From assembly GCA_947494445.1 (NCBI GenBank), contig CANLVD010000002.1, positions 372,001-436,000 on the forward strand: a stretch of 64,000 nucleotides of DNA. The letters are read 5' to 3'. The stretch comes from an uncultured Paracoccaceae bacterium. GTDB lineage: Bacteria; Pseudomonadota; Alphaproteobacteria; Rhodobacterales; Rhodobacteraceae. Position 1 is the first letter of the stretch, and each line of letters begins with the position of its first letter. The notes beneath the pieces are model-generated. The model had not been told where the DNA came from, made no database searches, and saw only the letters and a program-made list of their open reading frames with translations. The position numbers were made by a program, and so were the translations under genes. Below, in pieces: positions 45,347 through 54,986 of the stretch.

Positions 45347-45790
45347 GTGGCGGATGCAACCCCAACATCCGTTCTGTTCTGCTGTGATTTCAATGCGGTT
45401 CGCTCACCCATGGCCGAAGGGCTGATGAAGAAGTTCTATGGCAAGACGATCTATGTGCAATCGGCAGGGGTCAAACACGAGTTGGAGATCGACGGCTTTT
45501 CTGTGGCTGTCTGCGAAGAGATGGGTGTGGTTCTGACACGTCACCGCGCCCGGTCGTTCGAGGAAATGGAGGAATGGGGCGACGAGATTGATGCGTATGA
45601 TCTGATCGTGGCCCTTTCGCCCGCATCCCTGCGCAAGGCTCAGGAATACACCCGCTACCACGCGATTGCTGTGGAATACTGGCCGATTTTTGATCCCACA
45701 GGCCTTGGAGAGACGCGGGAAGACAAGCTTAGCGCCTACCGCCAGACCCGTGACCAGATCGTCGAGCGGATCAAGGACAGGTTCGGGTAG
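45347..45790 (+). CDS. Low-molecular-weight protein-tyrosine-phosphatase-like protein
   Basis: This 147-residue protein has the LMW phosphatase P-loop near its N-terminus (LFCCDFNAVRSPMAEGLM, a C-x5-R-S loop) and the fold's usual length. The late general-acid region reads FDPTGLGETRED instead of the usual DPY form, so the tyrosine is absent and activity may differ from classic tyrosine phosphatases. The start is GTG at 45347. It follows UPF0262 by 5 bases in the murA-hisD operon. Confidence 0.82.
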   Translation: MADATPTSVLFCCDFNAVRSPMAEGLMKKFYGKTIYVQSAGVKHELEIDGFSVAVCEEMGVVLTRHRARSFEEMEEWGDEIDAYDLIVALSPASLRKAQEYTRYHAIAVEYWPIFDPTGLGETREDKLSAYRQTRDQIVERIKDRFG

Positions 45791-45797
45791 ACATCTC

Positions 45798-47033
45798 ATG
45801 CCACTGAGCCGAATCCCAGACGGTTTCATCCCGACCACACGACCCGATCTTGTTCAGGCCTTGCTGTCATCTGACATCGGGACCGGGTTGGATCCGGATG
45901 CGTTTGCCCAGCTTTCACATTGGCTGGCGCGGCTGACCCATATCGAATTTTTCGAGATCCGCGAGCGCCTCAAAACCCTTTACCGCCCATTTGATCCTGA
46001 CCGGATGGCAGCAGCATCGGGCGACGGCGCAGATCTGTCGGCCTTGCTGGACAGTCTAGATACGGTAATGACGGCGGCAAATTACCGGCCTCTGGCGATC
46101 GAGGATCTGGAGCAGGTCGACCACAGGCGCGGTCGATTGGGCGCTCGCATCCAGGTCTCGGACGAGATGTTTGACAATGTCCGCTTCTATGCACGTGGTC
46201 GCACGCGGTCCCGCATCACGGTCAAGACATGGTTCGGCCTGCGCAAACGCGAGATCGAGGCAATCACCTACGATCAGGTCCTTTTTGCAGCCCATATCAA
46301 GCCTGATACGCCCAAAAAACTGCTGGATCGTTGGCGGCTGAGGCCGGGAGCAGTCTACCTCAAGCATTTCGGCGACATTGCACGTGGCGATCTTCAAACG
46401 CTGTACCCAACTGCACGCATGGCCATGCCAGTTCATTATCAATTGATGATGGGCATCCCAGCGCTTTTTGCCGGTGTGCCGCTTTTGCTCAAGATCATCC
46501 CGCAGATCACCATTCTGCTGGTTTTCATTATGGCCTATTTCGGCATCTCCGGCACGCTGGAGGACGACAGCCTCAAAAAGGCGCTGGCGGCGGCTGCTGG
46601 ACTGGGTGCGCTGGGCGGATTTCTGGGGCGGCAATGGACCACCTATGACCGTTACGACCTGCGCAACCAGAAAGAGGTGATCGAGAACGCTTATTACAAC
46701 AAACTCGGCTCCAACCGAGGGGCCTTCGATACTTTGATCTCGGCGGCAGAGGAAGCCGAGGTGAAGGAAGCATTGCTGGCTTATGCCTTCCTGCGGTCTG
46801 ACTCAAGCTCGGCAGAGCGCCTGACACAGGATGTGGAGGCATGGGTGCTGACTCATTTCGGAGCAGAAATCGCCTTTGACACCCAAGACGCTCTCGATCT
46901 GCTGGCGCGCTTGGGGCTTACACGGCATCAGGAAGCTATTGTAGTGGCGTCTTCGCTGGAGGATGCACTCAAATCCTGTAAAATCCATTGGCGCAAGGAG
47001 GCAGACCGGATCAGCGGAAGCCTTATTGCGTGA
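45798..47033 (+). CDS. DUF3754 (TMEM143-like) membrane protein
   Basis: This 411-residue protein resembles the DUF3754/TMEM143 family: a long soluble N-terminal half with [12 protein letters not shown]-like sequence ([20 protein letters not shown]), two membrane segments around residues 215-265 ([20 protein letters not shown] and [15 protein letters not shown]), and a C-terminal [20 protein letters not shown] block. Function is unknown. The ATG at 45798 is 7 bases after the phosphatase stop. Confidence 0.72.
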   Translation: MPLSRIPDGFIPTTRPDLVQALLSSDIGTGLDPDAFAQLSHWLARLTHIEFFEIRERLKTLYRPFDPDRMAAASGDGADLSALLDSLDTVMTAANYRPLAIEDLEQVDHRRGRLGARIQVSDEMFDNVRFYARGRTRSRITVKTWFGLRKREIEAITYDQVLFAAHIKPDTPKKLLDRWRLRPGAVYLKHFGDIARGDLQTLYPTARMAMPVHYQLMMGIPALFAGVPLLLKIIPQITILLVFIMAYFGISGTLEDDSLKKALAAAAGLGALGGFLGRQWTTYDRYDLRNQKEVIENAYYNKLGSNRGAFDTLISAAEEAEVKEALLAYAFLRSDSSSAERLTQDVEAWVLTHFGAEIAFDTQDALDLLARLGLTRHQEAIVVASSLEDALKSCKIHWRKEADRISGSLIA

Positions 47034-47166
47034 AAAATTGACGGGATTCACCGCAATTCCCGCGCTCAAGGCGGAGAATGCCCTTGATATTTGGCCACCA
47101 AGCGCCCAAGTTCCGCCAGCATCGCGTAAAGCACGCGCGCACAATGGAAACGAACTCGGAGACATC

Positions 47167-47385
47167 ATGGCCAAGGAAGAGCTGCTTGAATTCCCAGGGG
47201 TCGTAACCGAGCTTTTGCCGAATGCGACATTCCGGGTAGAGCTCGAAAACGGCCACGTCATCATCGCCCATACAGCAGGCAAAATGCGCAAGAACCGCAT
47301 TCGTGTGCTGGCCGGCGACAAGGTTCAGGTCGAAATGACCCCTTATGACCTGACCAAGGGTCGGATCAACTATCGCTTCAAATGA
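47167..47385 (+). CDS. infA: Translation initiation factor IF-1
   Basis: IF-1 is a 72-residue OB-fold protein that binds the ribosomal A site with IF-2 and IF-3. The sequence is canonical: [40 protein letters not shown] and a final [11 protein letters not shown]. The ATG at 47167 gives the exact family length. It starts the infA-maf-RNase-yacG run. Confidence 0.97.
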   Translation: MAKEELLEFPGVVTELLPNATFRVELENGHVIIAHTAGKMRKNRIRVLAGDKVQVEMTPYDLTKGRINYRFK

Positions 47386-47392
47386 CCCGCCC

Positions 47393-47962
47393 ATGACCGG
47401 TCTGGTCCTGGCATCCGGCTCGCCGCGCAGGTTAGAGTTGTTGGCGCAGGTCGGGATCACACCCGAAACAGTCGATCCAGCGGATATTGATGAGAGCCCT
47501 TTGGCGGGGGAACTGCCCCGCATTTACGCGGAACGGCTTGCCCGCGAGAAAGCCAGCGTCGTTGCCGAACGACATGCAACAGCGCATGTCCTGGCGGCTG
47601 ACACCGTTGTCTCGCTGGGCCGTCGCATTCTGGGCAAGCCCCAGACAGCAGAAGAAGCCTCGAAGTTTTTGACTGCCCTTTCCGGACGCCGGCACAAGGT
47701 GACAACAGGCATTGCTGTTGCAAGAGCCGGGGACCTGAGCAGCCGCACTGTGGTCACCCAAGTGCGGTTCAAACGGCTGAGTGCGGAAGAAATTTCCAAC
47801 TATGTCGCCAGTCAGGAGTGGCAAGGAAAAGCAGGCGGTTATGCAATTCAGGGTCTGGGGGGCGCGTTCGTACCTGCCATCAACGGCTCTTACAGCAACG
47901 TGGTTGGCCTGCCGTTGACCGAAACGCTGGCGATGCTGAACGGACGGGGGTGTCTGACATGA
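47393..47962 (+). CDS. maf: Maf-family nucleoside triphosphate pyrophosphatase
   Basis: This 189-residue enzyme hydrolyses non-canonical or UTP/dTTP-type nucleotides to monophosphates. Maf motifs are [46 protein letters not shown] and the [13 protein letters not shown] glycine loop. It is 7 bases after infA, and its stop overlaps the next start (ATGA). Confidence 0.94.
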   Translation: MTGLVLASGSPRRLELLAQVGITPETVDPADIDESPLAGELPRIYAERLAREKASVVAERHATAHVLAADTVVSLGRRILGKPQTAEEASKFLTALSGRRHKVTTGIAVARAGDLSSRTVVTQVRFKRLSAEEISNYVASQEWQGKAGGYAIQGLGGAFVPAINGSYSNVVGLPLTETLAMLNGRGCLT

Positions 47963-48996
47963 AAGGCCGCATGATTTGTCTTGAGACGCTGCCCGACGGA
48001 CGTGAAGCTGCCGCATTGATGGTCGATGGGCAGCTAGAAGATCTTCGGATCGATCCACCAGCCAGTGACCTCAGACCGCAGCCCGAGGCGATCTATCGCG
48101 GCATTGCGGACCGACAGGTCAAGGGCATGGGCGGTATCTTCGTGACCCTCAGCGATGGTCAAAAAGGCTTCGTGCGAGAGGCCAGGGGCATCTCCCCGGG
48201 TCAGGAACTGATCGTTCAGATATCCACCCTGCCCGAGCGCGGCAAAGCCTCGCCACTTGCCTTGCGGCCCCTGTTCAAAAGCCGTTATGCGATTGTCACG
48301 CCCGATAAACCCGGCCGCAATATCTCCCGTGCGATCCGGGATGAGGACGAGCGTGATCGTCTGGCTGAAGTCGCCCATCACAGCTTCGCAGATGCGCCCG
48401 AAGGCTTTGGCCTGATCTTGCGCAGTGCCGCAGCGGACGCGTCAAATGAAGAGATTTCCGAGGATATTTCAGGTCAGTTGCACCTCGCGATGGCAGTGTC
48501 CGGTGACACAGGCAGTGGCAAACCGGAACTTCTGGTTGACGCCCCCAGTGCCTCCCAGATTGCCTGGCGCGATTGGTCAGGAAGCAACGGGCCAAATTTC
48601 GAAGATGGCGGGGTTTGGGACGCGCTTGAAACATTGAAATCGCCCAACTGTCCTCTGACATCTGCTGCCTGGATGAGTGTTGAGCCCACACGTGCACTGG
48701 TTGCAGTTGATATCAATACAGGCGGGGATATGAGCCTCGCTGCAGGTCTTAAAGCCAACCTCGCAGCCCTGCGCGACCTGCCACGACAGCTTAGCCTTCG
48801 CGGACTCGGAGGCCAGATTGTCGTTGATCTCGCACCTTTCCCGAAGAAGGAACGCCCTGTGCTGGAAAGCACCGCGAAAGCAGCCTTCCGCAAGGGTGCT
48901 GTCGACACGACTTTGGTCGGGTGGACCCCACTTGGTCATCTCGAGTTTACCCGCAAACGGGAACGATTGCCGCTGATCGAGGCGGACCTTCCATGA
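47959..48996 (+). CDS. Ribonuclease E/G family protein, short form
   Basis: This 345-residue protein is an RNase E/G homologue that trims structured RNA 5' regions. The catalytic aspartates are kept in [16 protein letters not shown] and [11 protein letters not shown], and an S1-like segment is present near the N-terminus ([20 protein letters not shown]). It is much shorter than RNase E and lacks the CPxCxG zinc-link of the full proteins. The maf-RNase-yacG order is standard in Rhodobacteraceae. The main RNase E should be elsewhere in the genome. Confidence 0.85.
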   Translation: MKGRMICLETLPDGREAAALMVDGQLEDLRIDPPASDLRPQPEAIYRGIADRQVKGMGGIFVTLSDGQKGFVREARGISPGQELIVQISTLPERGKASPLALRPLFKSRYAIVTPDKPGRNISRAIRDEDERDRLAEVAHHSFADAPEGFGLILRSAAADASNEEISEDISGQLHLAMAVSGDTGSGKPELLVDAPSASQIAWRDWSGSNGPNFEDGGVWDALETLKSPNCPLTSAAWMSVEPTRALVAVDINTGGDMSLAAGLKANLAALRDLPRQLSLRGLGGQIVVDLAPFPKKERPVLESTAKAAFRKGAVDTTLVGWTPLGHLEFTRKRERLPLIEADLP

Positions 48997-49175
48997 CCTG
49001 TCCAATCTGTAAATCCCCCACCGAGAAGGAGCATCGCCCGTTCTGCTCCAAGCGCTGCGCAAACATAGATCTCGGGCGCTGGTTCTCTGAAGGCTATGCT
49101 ATTCCGGCGCCCGAGGAAGACGCGGATGAATTACCTCAGGGCGAACCGGCCAACACTCCTCCGTCCCGGCATTGA
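48993..49175 (+). CDS. yacG: DNA gyrase inhibitor YacG
   Basis: This 60-residue zinc-finger protein has the four YacG cysteines in CPICKSP and CSKRCANIDLGRW. YacG binds GyrB and blocks DNA binding. The ATG at 48993 overlaps the preceding stop by four bases. The C-terminal tail is acidic and proline-rich, as is usual. Confidence 0.9.
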   Translation: MTCPICKSPTEKEHRPFCSKRCANIDLGRWFSEGYAIPAPEEDADELPQGEPANTPPSRH

Positions 49176-49264
49176 AGAATTGCCCCAAAGCCTGTCAAAT
49201 CTCTCTGGACAGCCTTCCTGCCATCGCATAGAACGCCCGGACCCAAGGCCTTAGGCCAACCCGT

Positions 49265-49339
49265 GCCCGGGTAGCTCAGGGGTAGAGCAGTGGATTGAAA
49301 ATCCTCGTGTCGGTGGTTCGATTCCGCCCCCGGGCACCA
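49265..49339 (+). tRNA. tRNA-Phe (anticodon GAA)
   Basis: A 75-base cloverleaf with encoded CCA: acceptor GCCCGGG pairs with CCCGGGC, the T arm is GGTGG-TTCGATT-CCGCC, and the anticodon loop TTGAAAA holds GAA. The anticodon stem GTGGA/TCCTC has a T-T mismatch at its second pair. The gene lies 410 bases from the CRISPR array; tRNA genes are common integration sites. Confidence 0.95.
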
Positions 49340-49749
49340 TAAGATCTCTTAAATTTCATTTTTTTCAGTAACTTAACCTTTGATTTTCTTTAGTTATCCA
49401 CCCTTTTATCCACCTTTGAAGGGCCAATTCGCCACATCTCAGCAATTCGAAAAAAAGCGGCCAAAAGTATTTTAACTTTGGGCGGAATGTGGACATTCGC
49501 TGCAGAGGCGAGCTTCCAGGCCAGTCAGGGGAACGCAGAAGTTCACAAAAGTTACCAATGGATGCGGGTTCGAATTACATTGCGGTCCCTTTGCATCCCT
49601 CGGCTATGTGCAAACGACATTCGATGCACACATGGGCTTGATTGGCGGACCAAGGATGATCCGTCTGGTATGAACAGGAAATGGTCAAGACTATGCGCCA
49701 ATGGAAGACATTTTCGTTTATCTGCGAAAATCTACTCCCACACCTTGGC
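49340..49749. other. Intergenic region between tRNA-Phe and the CRISPR array
   Basis: The first 150 bases are clearly AT-rich with T and A runs, unlike the flanking chromosome. I see no gene with a ribosome site, no repeat copy and no clear att duplication of the tRNA 3' end. It lies on the leader-distal side of the array, so it is not the leader. Confidence 0.5.
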
Positions 49750-50755
49750 CAGTTCATCCCCGCGTGGGCGGGGAACAGTTGCGCACGTTCGCGCCCAAAT
49801 CCTTTGCCTGCGGTTCATCCCCGCGTGGGCGGGGAACAGGCATTGGCACGTTCTGAAATCTGCCGCGCTGTCGGTTCATCCTCGCGTGGGCGGGGAACAG
49901 ATCAACGGCACAGCCGAGGCCAACGGCGTGGACGGTTCATCCCCGCGTGGGCGGGGAACAGTTAGCTGCTTGACTGAACCATTGCGATATAGCCGGTTCA
50001 TCCCCGCGTGGGCGGGGAACAGACAAGATTTGCGGTCTCAGGGTCCACGCCCAGCGGTTCATCCCCGCGTGGGCGGGGAACAGGACGGATCATCGATCTG
50101 CTGGAACTTTTCAGCCGGTTCATCCCCGCGTGGGCGGGGAACAGTCATCTTTCCCTTCTCTCGCCTTCTGAGCCACCGGTTCATCCCCGCGTGGGCGGGG
50201 AACAGTCAGCACAGCGCATGCGCAGGAGCGCGTCTGCCGGTTCATCCCCGCGTGGGCGGGGAACAGTCCTGCGGCGACAGTTTGGTGTTTGTCGACGCCG
50301 GTTCATCCCCGCGTGGGCGGGGAACAGAGCATCGACCCTCGGGTGTCATCGCCCAGCGTCGGTTCATCCCCGCGTGGGCGGGGAACAGGTAATTGGCAAA
50401 CCTCACAGCGTCCTTGTTCGCGGTTCATCCCCGCGTGGGCGGGGAACAGGGCTGGGGGAAACTCTGGCCCTGATCAACCCTCCGGTTCATCCCCGCGTGG
50501 GCGGGGAACAGGGTGAAATCGGTTGTCGCGTCGTCGTAGCCCTCGGTTCATCCCCGCGTGGGCGGGGAACAGGTGTTGGCTGGCGGTACTTGAGGTTCCC
50601 GCCCCGGTTCATCCCCGCGTGGGCGGGGAACAGACCGCTGCATTGCCCGTCTTGGCCACAGCCGACGGTTCATCCCCGCGTGGGCGGGGAACAGACGGCT
50701 TCAACCATCCTATCGGCGACTGGTCGCGGTTCATCCCCGCGTGGGCGGGGAACAG
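49750..50755 (-). CRISPR. Type I-E CRISPR array, 17 repeats and 16 spacers
   Basis: The 29-base repeat is CGGTTCATCCCCGCGTGGGC + GGGGAACAG on the + strand; the reverse complement, beginning CTGTTCCCCGCCCACGCGGG, is the usual I-E orientation, so transcription is leftward. Repeats start at 49750, 49811, 49872, 49933, 49994, 50055, 50116, 50177, 50238, 50299, 50360, 50421, 50483, 50544, 50605, 50666 and 50727. Spacers are 32 bases except the one at 50450-50482, which is 33. The repeats at 49750 (A for G at base 2) and 49872 (T for C at base 11) are variant, as expected at the old, leader-distal end. Confidence 0.98.
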
Positions 50756-50835
50756 TCTGTCTAGAAGTTATTGAAAAAACGGGATTTGATACAGCCTCTG
50801 CCGGATACCAATAAATCTTTCCTTGAATTCTACGT
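50756..50835 (-). promoter_or_regulatory. CRISPR leader
   Basis: This 80-base AT-rich segment lies between cas2 and the first repeat on the transcription side of the array. Read leftward it contains TATCAAATCCCGTT about 30 bases before the first repeat, which is close to the IHF consensus WATCAANNNNTTR but off by one base in spacing. IHF bending at such a place directs spacer insertion in E. coli. The array promoter should be here. Confidence 0.65.
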
Positions 50836-52047
<1,212 letters not shown>

Positions 52048-52051
<4 letters not shown>

Positions 52052-52713
52052 CTGGCCCGACGGATCAGCATCAGCCCATTCCCCCAGGCCTTGGCCCGGC
52101 CGAAGCCATTCGCCAATGCTGGCAAAAGCGCGGTCGGATCGGTAACTTCAAAAACACCGGAGAGATCTAGAATGCCAAGCGAAGCCCGCCGGCGGTCAAG
52201 ATCCAATACGCTATAGCCATCGACCAGGGTTTCCAGCGGCCTGAACCCGTGACTTTCACCTTGTGCTTCGATCCAGTCCTTGCCCGCCTGTTTAGCCAGG
52301 TCTGGCCGCGCTGTCGCGCGATCCCCGACAGGCAGGTCGTGTAGACGGGCCATTACCACATCAACTCGCCTTCCGCGTCCATTACCGGTGCGGATGGATT
52401 TGGTGGCATTGACCCTGAGAAGATATGCAAGCCTGTCGCCAGCTCGCAGGTTCGGCTCAAAAGCCTTGGTTTCCGGCGGCAGGAACAGGTCGCTGGCATT
52501 GGGCAGGCGGGCAGAGAGCACCATGAACCGGCCGTGCCCGTCATGGCGCCAGAGAAAGTCCCGCTTGCGCGCTTGGCTGTCTGACATCGCCGACCAGATC
52601 AGCCGGTGGTGGGCGTCGGCGGCCTGGGAGGCATCGTGAGGGTTCAGCAATGGCATCAACGCCTTGGCCGAGGCCGCAGAATTCAGCGTCAGCCGGGACA
52701 GATAGCGAGTCAT
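52048..52713 (-). CDS. cas6e: Cas6e crRNA-processing endoribonuclease
   Basis: This 221-residue protein cuts the repeat hairpin and stays bound to the crRNA 3' end in Cascade. Seen are an N-terminal region with HHRLIWSAMSDSQARKRDFL (the His expected in catalysis) and the C-terminal glycine-rich loop GFGRAKAWGNGLMLIRRA typical of Cse3. It overlaps cas5e and cas1 by four bases each. Confidence 0.93.
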
Positions 52714-53396
52714 GAGCTGTCTCCGGGGGTGTGGATATGCACCTGCCGCTGGCTAAAGTGCCAGCCCTCCCGGTCACGTGGATTGTCCCAGCGGCTTTCG
52801 ACTCGGTCGCCGCCGATGGGTTCGTCACTGGCGATGAACCGGGGCTTTGCGGCAGTCAATTCAACAAACTCTGGCAAGACCGCATGTGTCAGGGCCTCTT
52901 CGATGCTATCGGCAGGGACAAACTTCGGCGACATGGGTGCGGAAAGCGGACAGCTCTTGCGGCCCAGATAGGTGGTAAACCGGGGCCGTTCGAGCGCTGA
53001 AATAGCCGTCGTAATACTCCCTCCCCACATACCCACCGAAAAGACGCAATCGCTGTGATAGGTCCGGCGCGTGATCAGCCCATTGTCAGATCGGTTCAGC
53101 GCCGCAAGGGCGTCGCGTCGGGTGGTGGGCCGTTTGATACGGGCTGAGGGCACCGTTTGGACCGTGTGAAAATCCTGCCAGGCGTCGCCTACATGCAAGG
53201 CAGCAACTGCGGTCTTCCAGACCTGAAGCGCTGCCTGCCCTTGCCGGTCGTCCCGCCGAACGCCGAGCGCCGCGCCAAGTAGGCCGAGGATTGTGGATCG
53301 GCCGGGATATTGGTGACTACCTCTCTCTTCGTGCCCCGCAAGTTCACCAAACGCGCCCATTGGGGCGACAAGTGAAAACACCAGATAGTCAGTCAT
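52710..53396 (-). CDS. cas5e: Cas5e Cascade subunit
   Basis: This 228-residue RAMP protein caps the 5' handle of the crRNA. The N-terminus DYLVFSLVAPMGAFGELAGH and the segment STILGLLGAALGVRRDDRQG are typical of CasD/Cas5e, as is YLGRKSCPLSAPM. It overlaps cas7e by eight bases. Confidence 0.92.
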   Translation of the reverse strand: MTDYLVFSLVAPMGAFGELAGHEERGSHQYPGRSTILGLLGAALGVRRDDRQGQAALQVWKTAVAALHVGDAWQDFHTVQTVPSARIKRPTTRRDALAALNRSDNGLITRRTYHSDCVFSVGMWGGSITTAISALERPRFTTYLGRKSCPLSAPMSPKFVPADSIEEALTHAVLPEFVELTAAKPRFIASDEPIGGDRVESRWDNPRDREGWHFSQRQVHIHTPGDSS

Positions 53397-54459
53397 CAGT
53401 TACGGCCGATTTGGCATAAGCTTTGATCGCGGCAATGGTGCCGATGCCATTGTTCACATCCATGATTTCCCGTGCCTGTCCGGACAGGTCATAAGCTTTG
53501 TCCATATTGGTTGCCAATTCCATCAGCGCCGTGACCGAGGGCTCCAAAGGGCCTTCACCGGTAATAGGTTTGAAAAAGGCACCGGCTAGCGATCGGGGTT
53601 GATCATCGCCTTTCTCAGCAAGGACAAAGCTGGCTCGCGTTTGGTGGGCGAATGAGTTGCGTTTTCCCGAAGGAGTTGACACCGCGAGCGCTTCGGCAAG
53701 GGCACCGGCGGCGGTCGCAGCCAGCATCACATCGCCGCCGAGGTTCTCTTTCAACAGCTCAACATCCACGCAAGCATAAGTGTAGAATACGCCAGAACCA
53801 AACCCTGCCTCACCAACAAACCCCGCTCCGGCGTCTTCAGATGGGCGTTTAAGGTCATCAACGGCGGTATAAAAGTCATCCTCGACCAAGGCCCGATGGG
53901 TAGTCAAGGCGTGGCTGACCTGCACCGCCGCCTCCCGGTTGAAATCCGGGTCATCGGCCAGCATACGCCCGAACATCGCCACATCGGCGGCCCCATCGGC
54001 GGTGCGCAGAACGGTTTTCTTCAGTTGCTTGATATCCGGCAAATCTTCGCCCGCCGCTGCGGTGCGGGCTAGTTCCAGCGCGGTATCGCGTTCTTCGGGA
54101 GAGATAAAGGCCAGTTGTCGAGTCCGAATCTTGCCGTCCTTCTTGGCGGTTTCGTCGATCTTGCCAAAGACATCGGTGATCTTTTCAGCAATTTCCGTCG
54201 CCTTGCCCTCGGCTGCGCCATCGGCTTTAAGCGCGTCGCGGATCACCTCGCCAATGCGCTGTGTCCGGTCGCCAAGGTGGCCCTTCAGATCGTCCTGCAT
54301 CACCTCCGAAATCCGCGCCGCCCGTTTGATCGCCTGACTGGAAATCCGCAATCGGGGTACGCCGCCGTAGCTGGCGGATTTCGGGCGGCCCTGATCGTCA
54401 CGATTGGGGTTTGATAGCGGATAGATGGTAAGATAATGGAATTGCAGAAAACGGCTCAT
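53389..54459 (-). CDS. cas7e: Cas7e Cascade backbone subunit
   Basis: This 356-residue protein polymerises (six copies in E. coli) along the crRNA. Family marks: FLQFHYLTIYPLSNPNRDDQ, RLRISSQAIKRAARIS and a late SFAHQTRASFVLAEKGDDQ region. Length is normal for CasC/Cse4. It overlaps its neighbours on both sides. Confidence 0.95.
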   Translation of the reverse strand: MSRFLQFHYLTIYPLSNPNRDDQGRPKSASYGGVPRLRISSQAIKRAARISEVMQDDLKGHLGDRTQRIGEVIRDALKADGAAEGKATEIAEKITDVFGKIDETAKKDGKIRTRQLAFISPEERDTALELARTAAAGEDLPDIKQLKKTVLRTADGAADVAMFGRMLADDPDFNREAAVQVSHALTTHRALVEDDFYTAVDDLKRPSEDAGAGFVGEAGFGSGVFYTYACVDVELLKENLGGDVMLAATAAGALAEALAVSTPSGKRNSFAHQTRASFVLAEKGDDQPRSLAGAFFKPITGEGPLEPSVTALMELATNMDKAYDLSGQAREIMDVNNGIGTIAAIKAYAKSAVTDD

Positions 54460-54986
54460 ACCGCAGCCTCCTCATTTCTGTTGGCGTCAGGGCGGGAGTC
54501 GCCAGCACCGTAGTAATCAAAACACCAACTGGTACGCGTGCGTTCAGACCAGTAAAACAGGTCGCGGGCCAATGCTCGAGCATCCACGCTCCCGCCAATG
54601 ATCTTCAGTGCACGGATCATGGGGCGGATCAACTCTCGAGGGGCTTCAGTCCGAATTAGGGCTTCGAAACGGATTTTGCTGAGTGGGGGCGGATCACCAG
54701 CACCGAAGCACCGCGCAGCACGGGCCCCCCGGCCGTCAACAACCTGAGCCAGAGCAGCGGCAATTAGTGCAAGCCGGTCCGGACGGTCGCCATTGCGCAT
54801 GTCAAGGCCCGCGTCGGCTAGGGTGCTGGCCAGCCGGTGAACCTCAGCCACCTGCAGAACAAAAAGCGGACTGTCGGCGCGCCGCAACTGCGCCCTCGTC
54901 ATTCGAGAGCGTCCATTGTCTGTGGAGAGAGCCGAGCGCCACCAGTCGTAGCAGACCTGGCCAATATCAGCAGGGTCTTTGCTCAT
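54456..54986 (-). CDS. cse2: Cas11 (Cse2) Cascade small subunit
   Basis: This 176-residue basic helical protein forms a dimer that stabilises the displaced strand in Cascade. It contains WWRSALSTDNGRSRMTRAQL at the N-terminus and FYWSERTRTSWCFDYYG near the C-terminus, both Cse2-like. The ATG at 54986 overlaps the cas8e stop; a longer frame to 55088 lies inside cas8e. Confidence 0.92.
   Translation of the reverse strand: MSKDPADIGQVCYDWWRSALSTDNGRSRMTRAQLRRADSPLFVLQVAEVHRLASTLADAGLDMRNGDRPDRLALIAAALAQVVDGRGARAARCFGAGDPPPLSKIRFEALIRTEAPRELIRPMIRALKIIGGSVDARALARDLFYWSERTRTSWCFDYYGAGDSRPDANRNEEAAV

Noticed and set aside
49265-49339. tRNA-Phe 3' end as the attachment site of the CRISPR island
   Set aside because: I could not find a duplicated copy of the tRNA 3' end on the far side of the cas genes within this window.
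49478-50814. Several long + strand frames across the CRISPR array with repeats such as FIPAWAGN, VHPRVGGEQ and SSPRGRGT
   Set aside because: The peptides are translations of the 29-base repeat in three frames; the array is non-coding and transcribed from the other strand.
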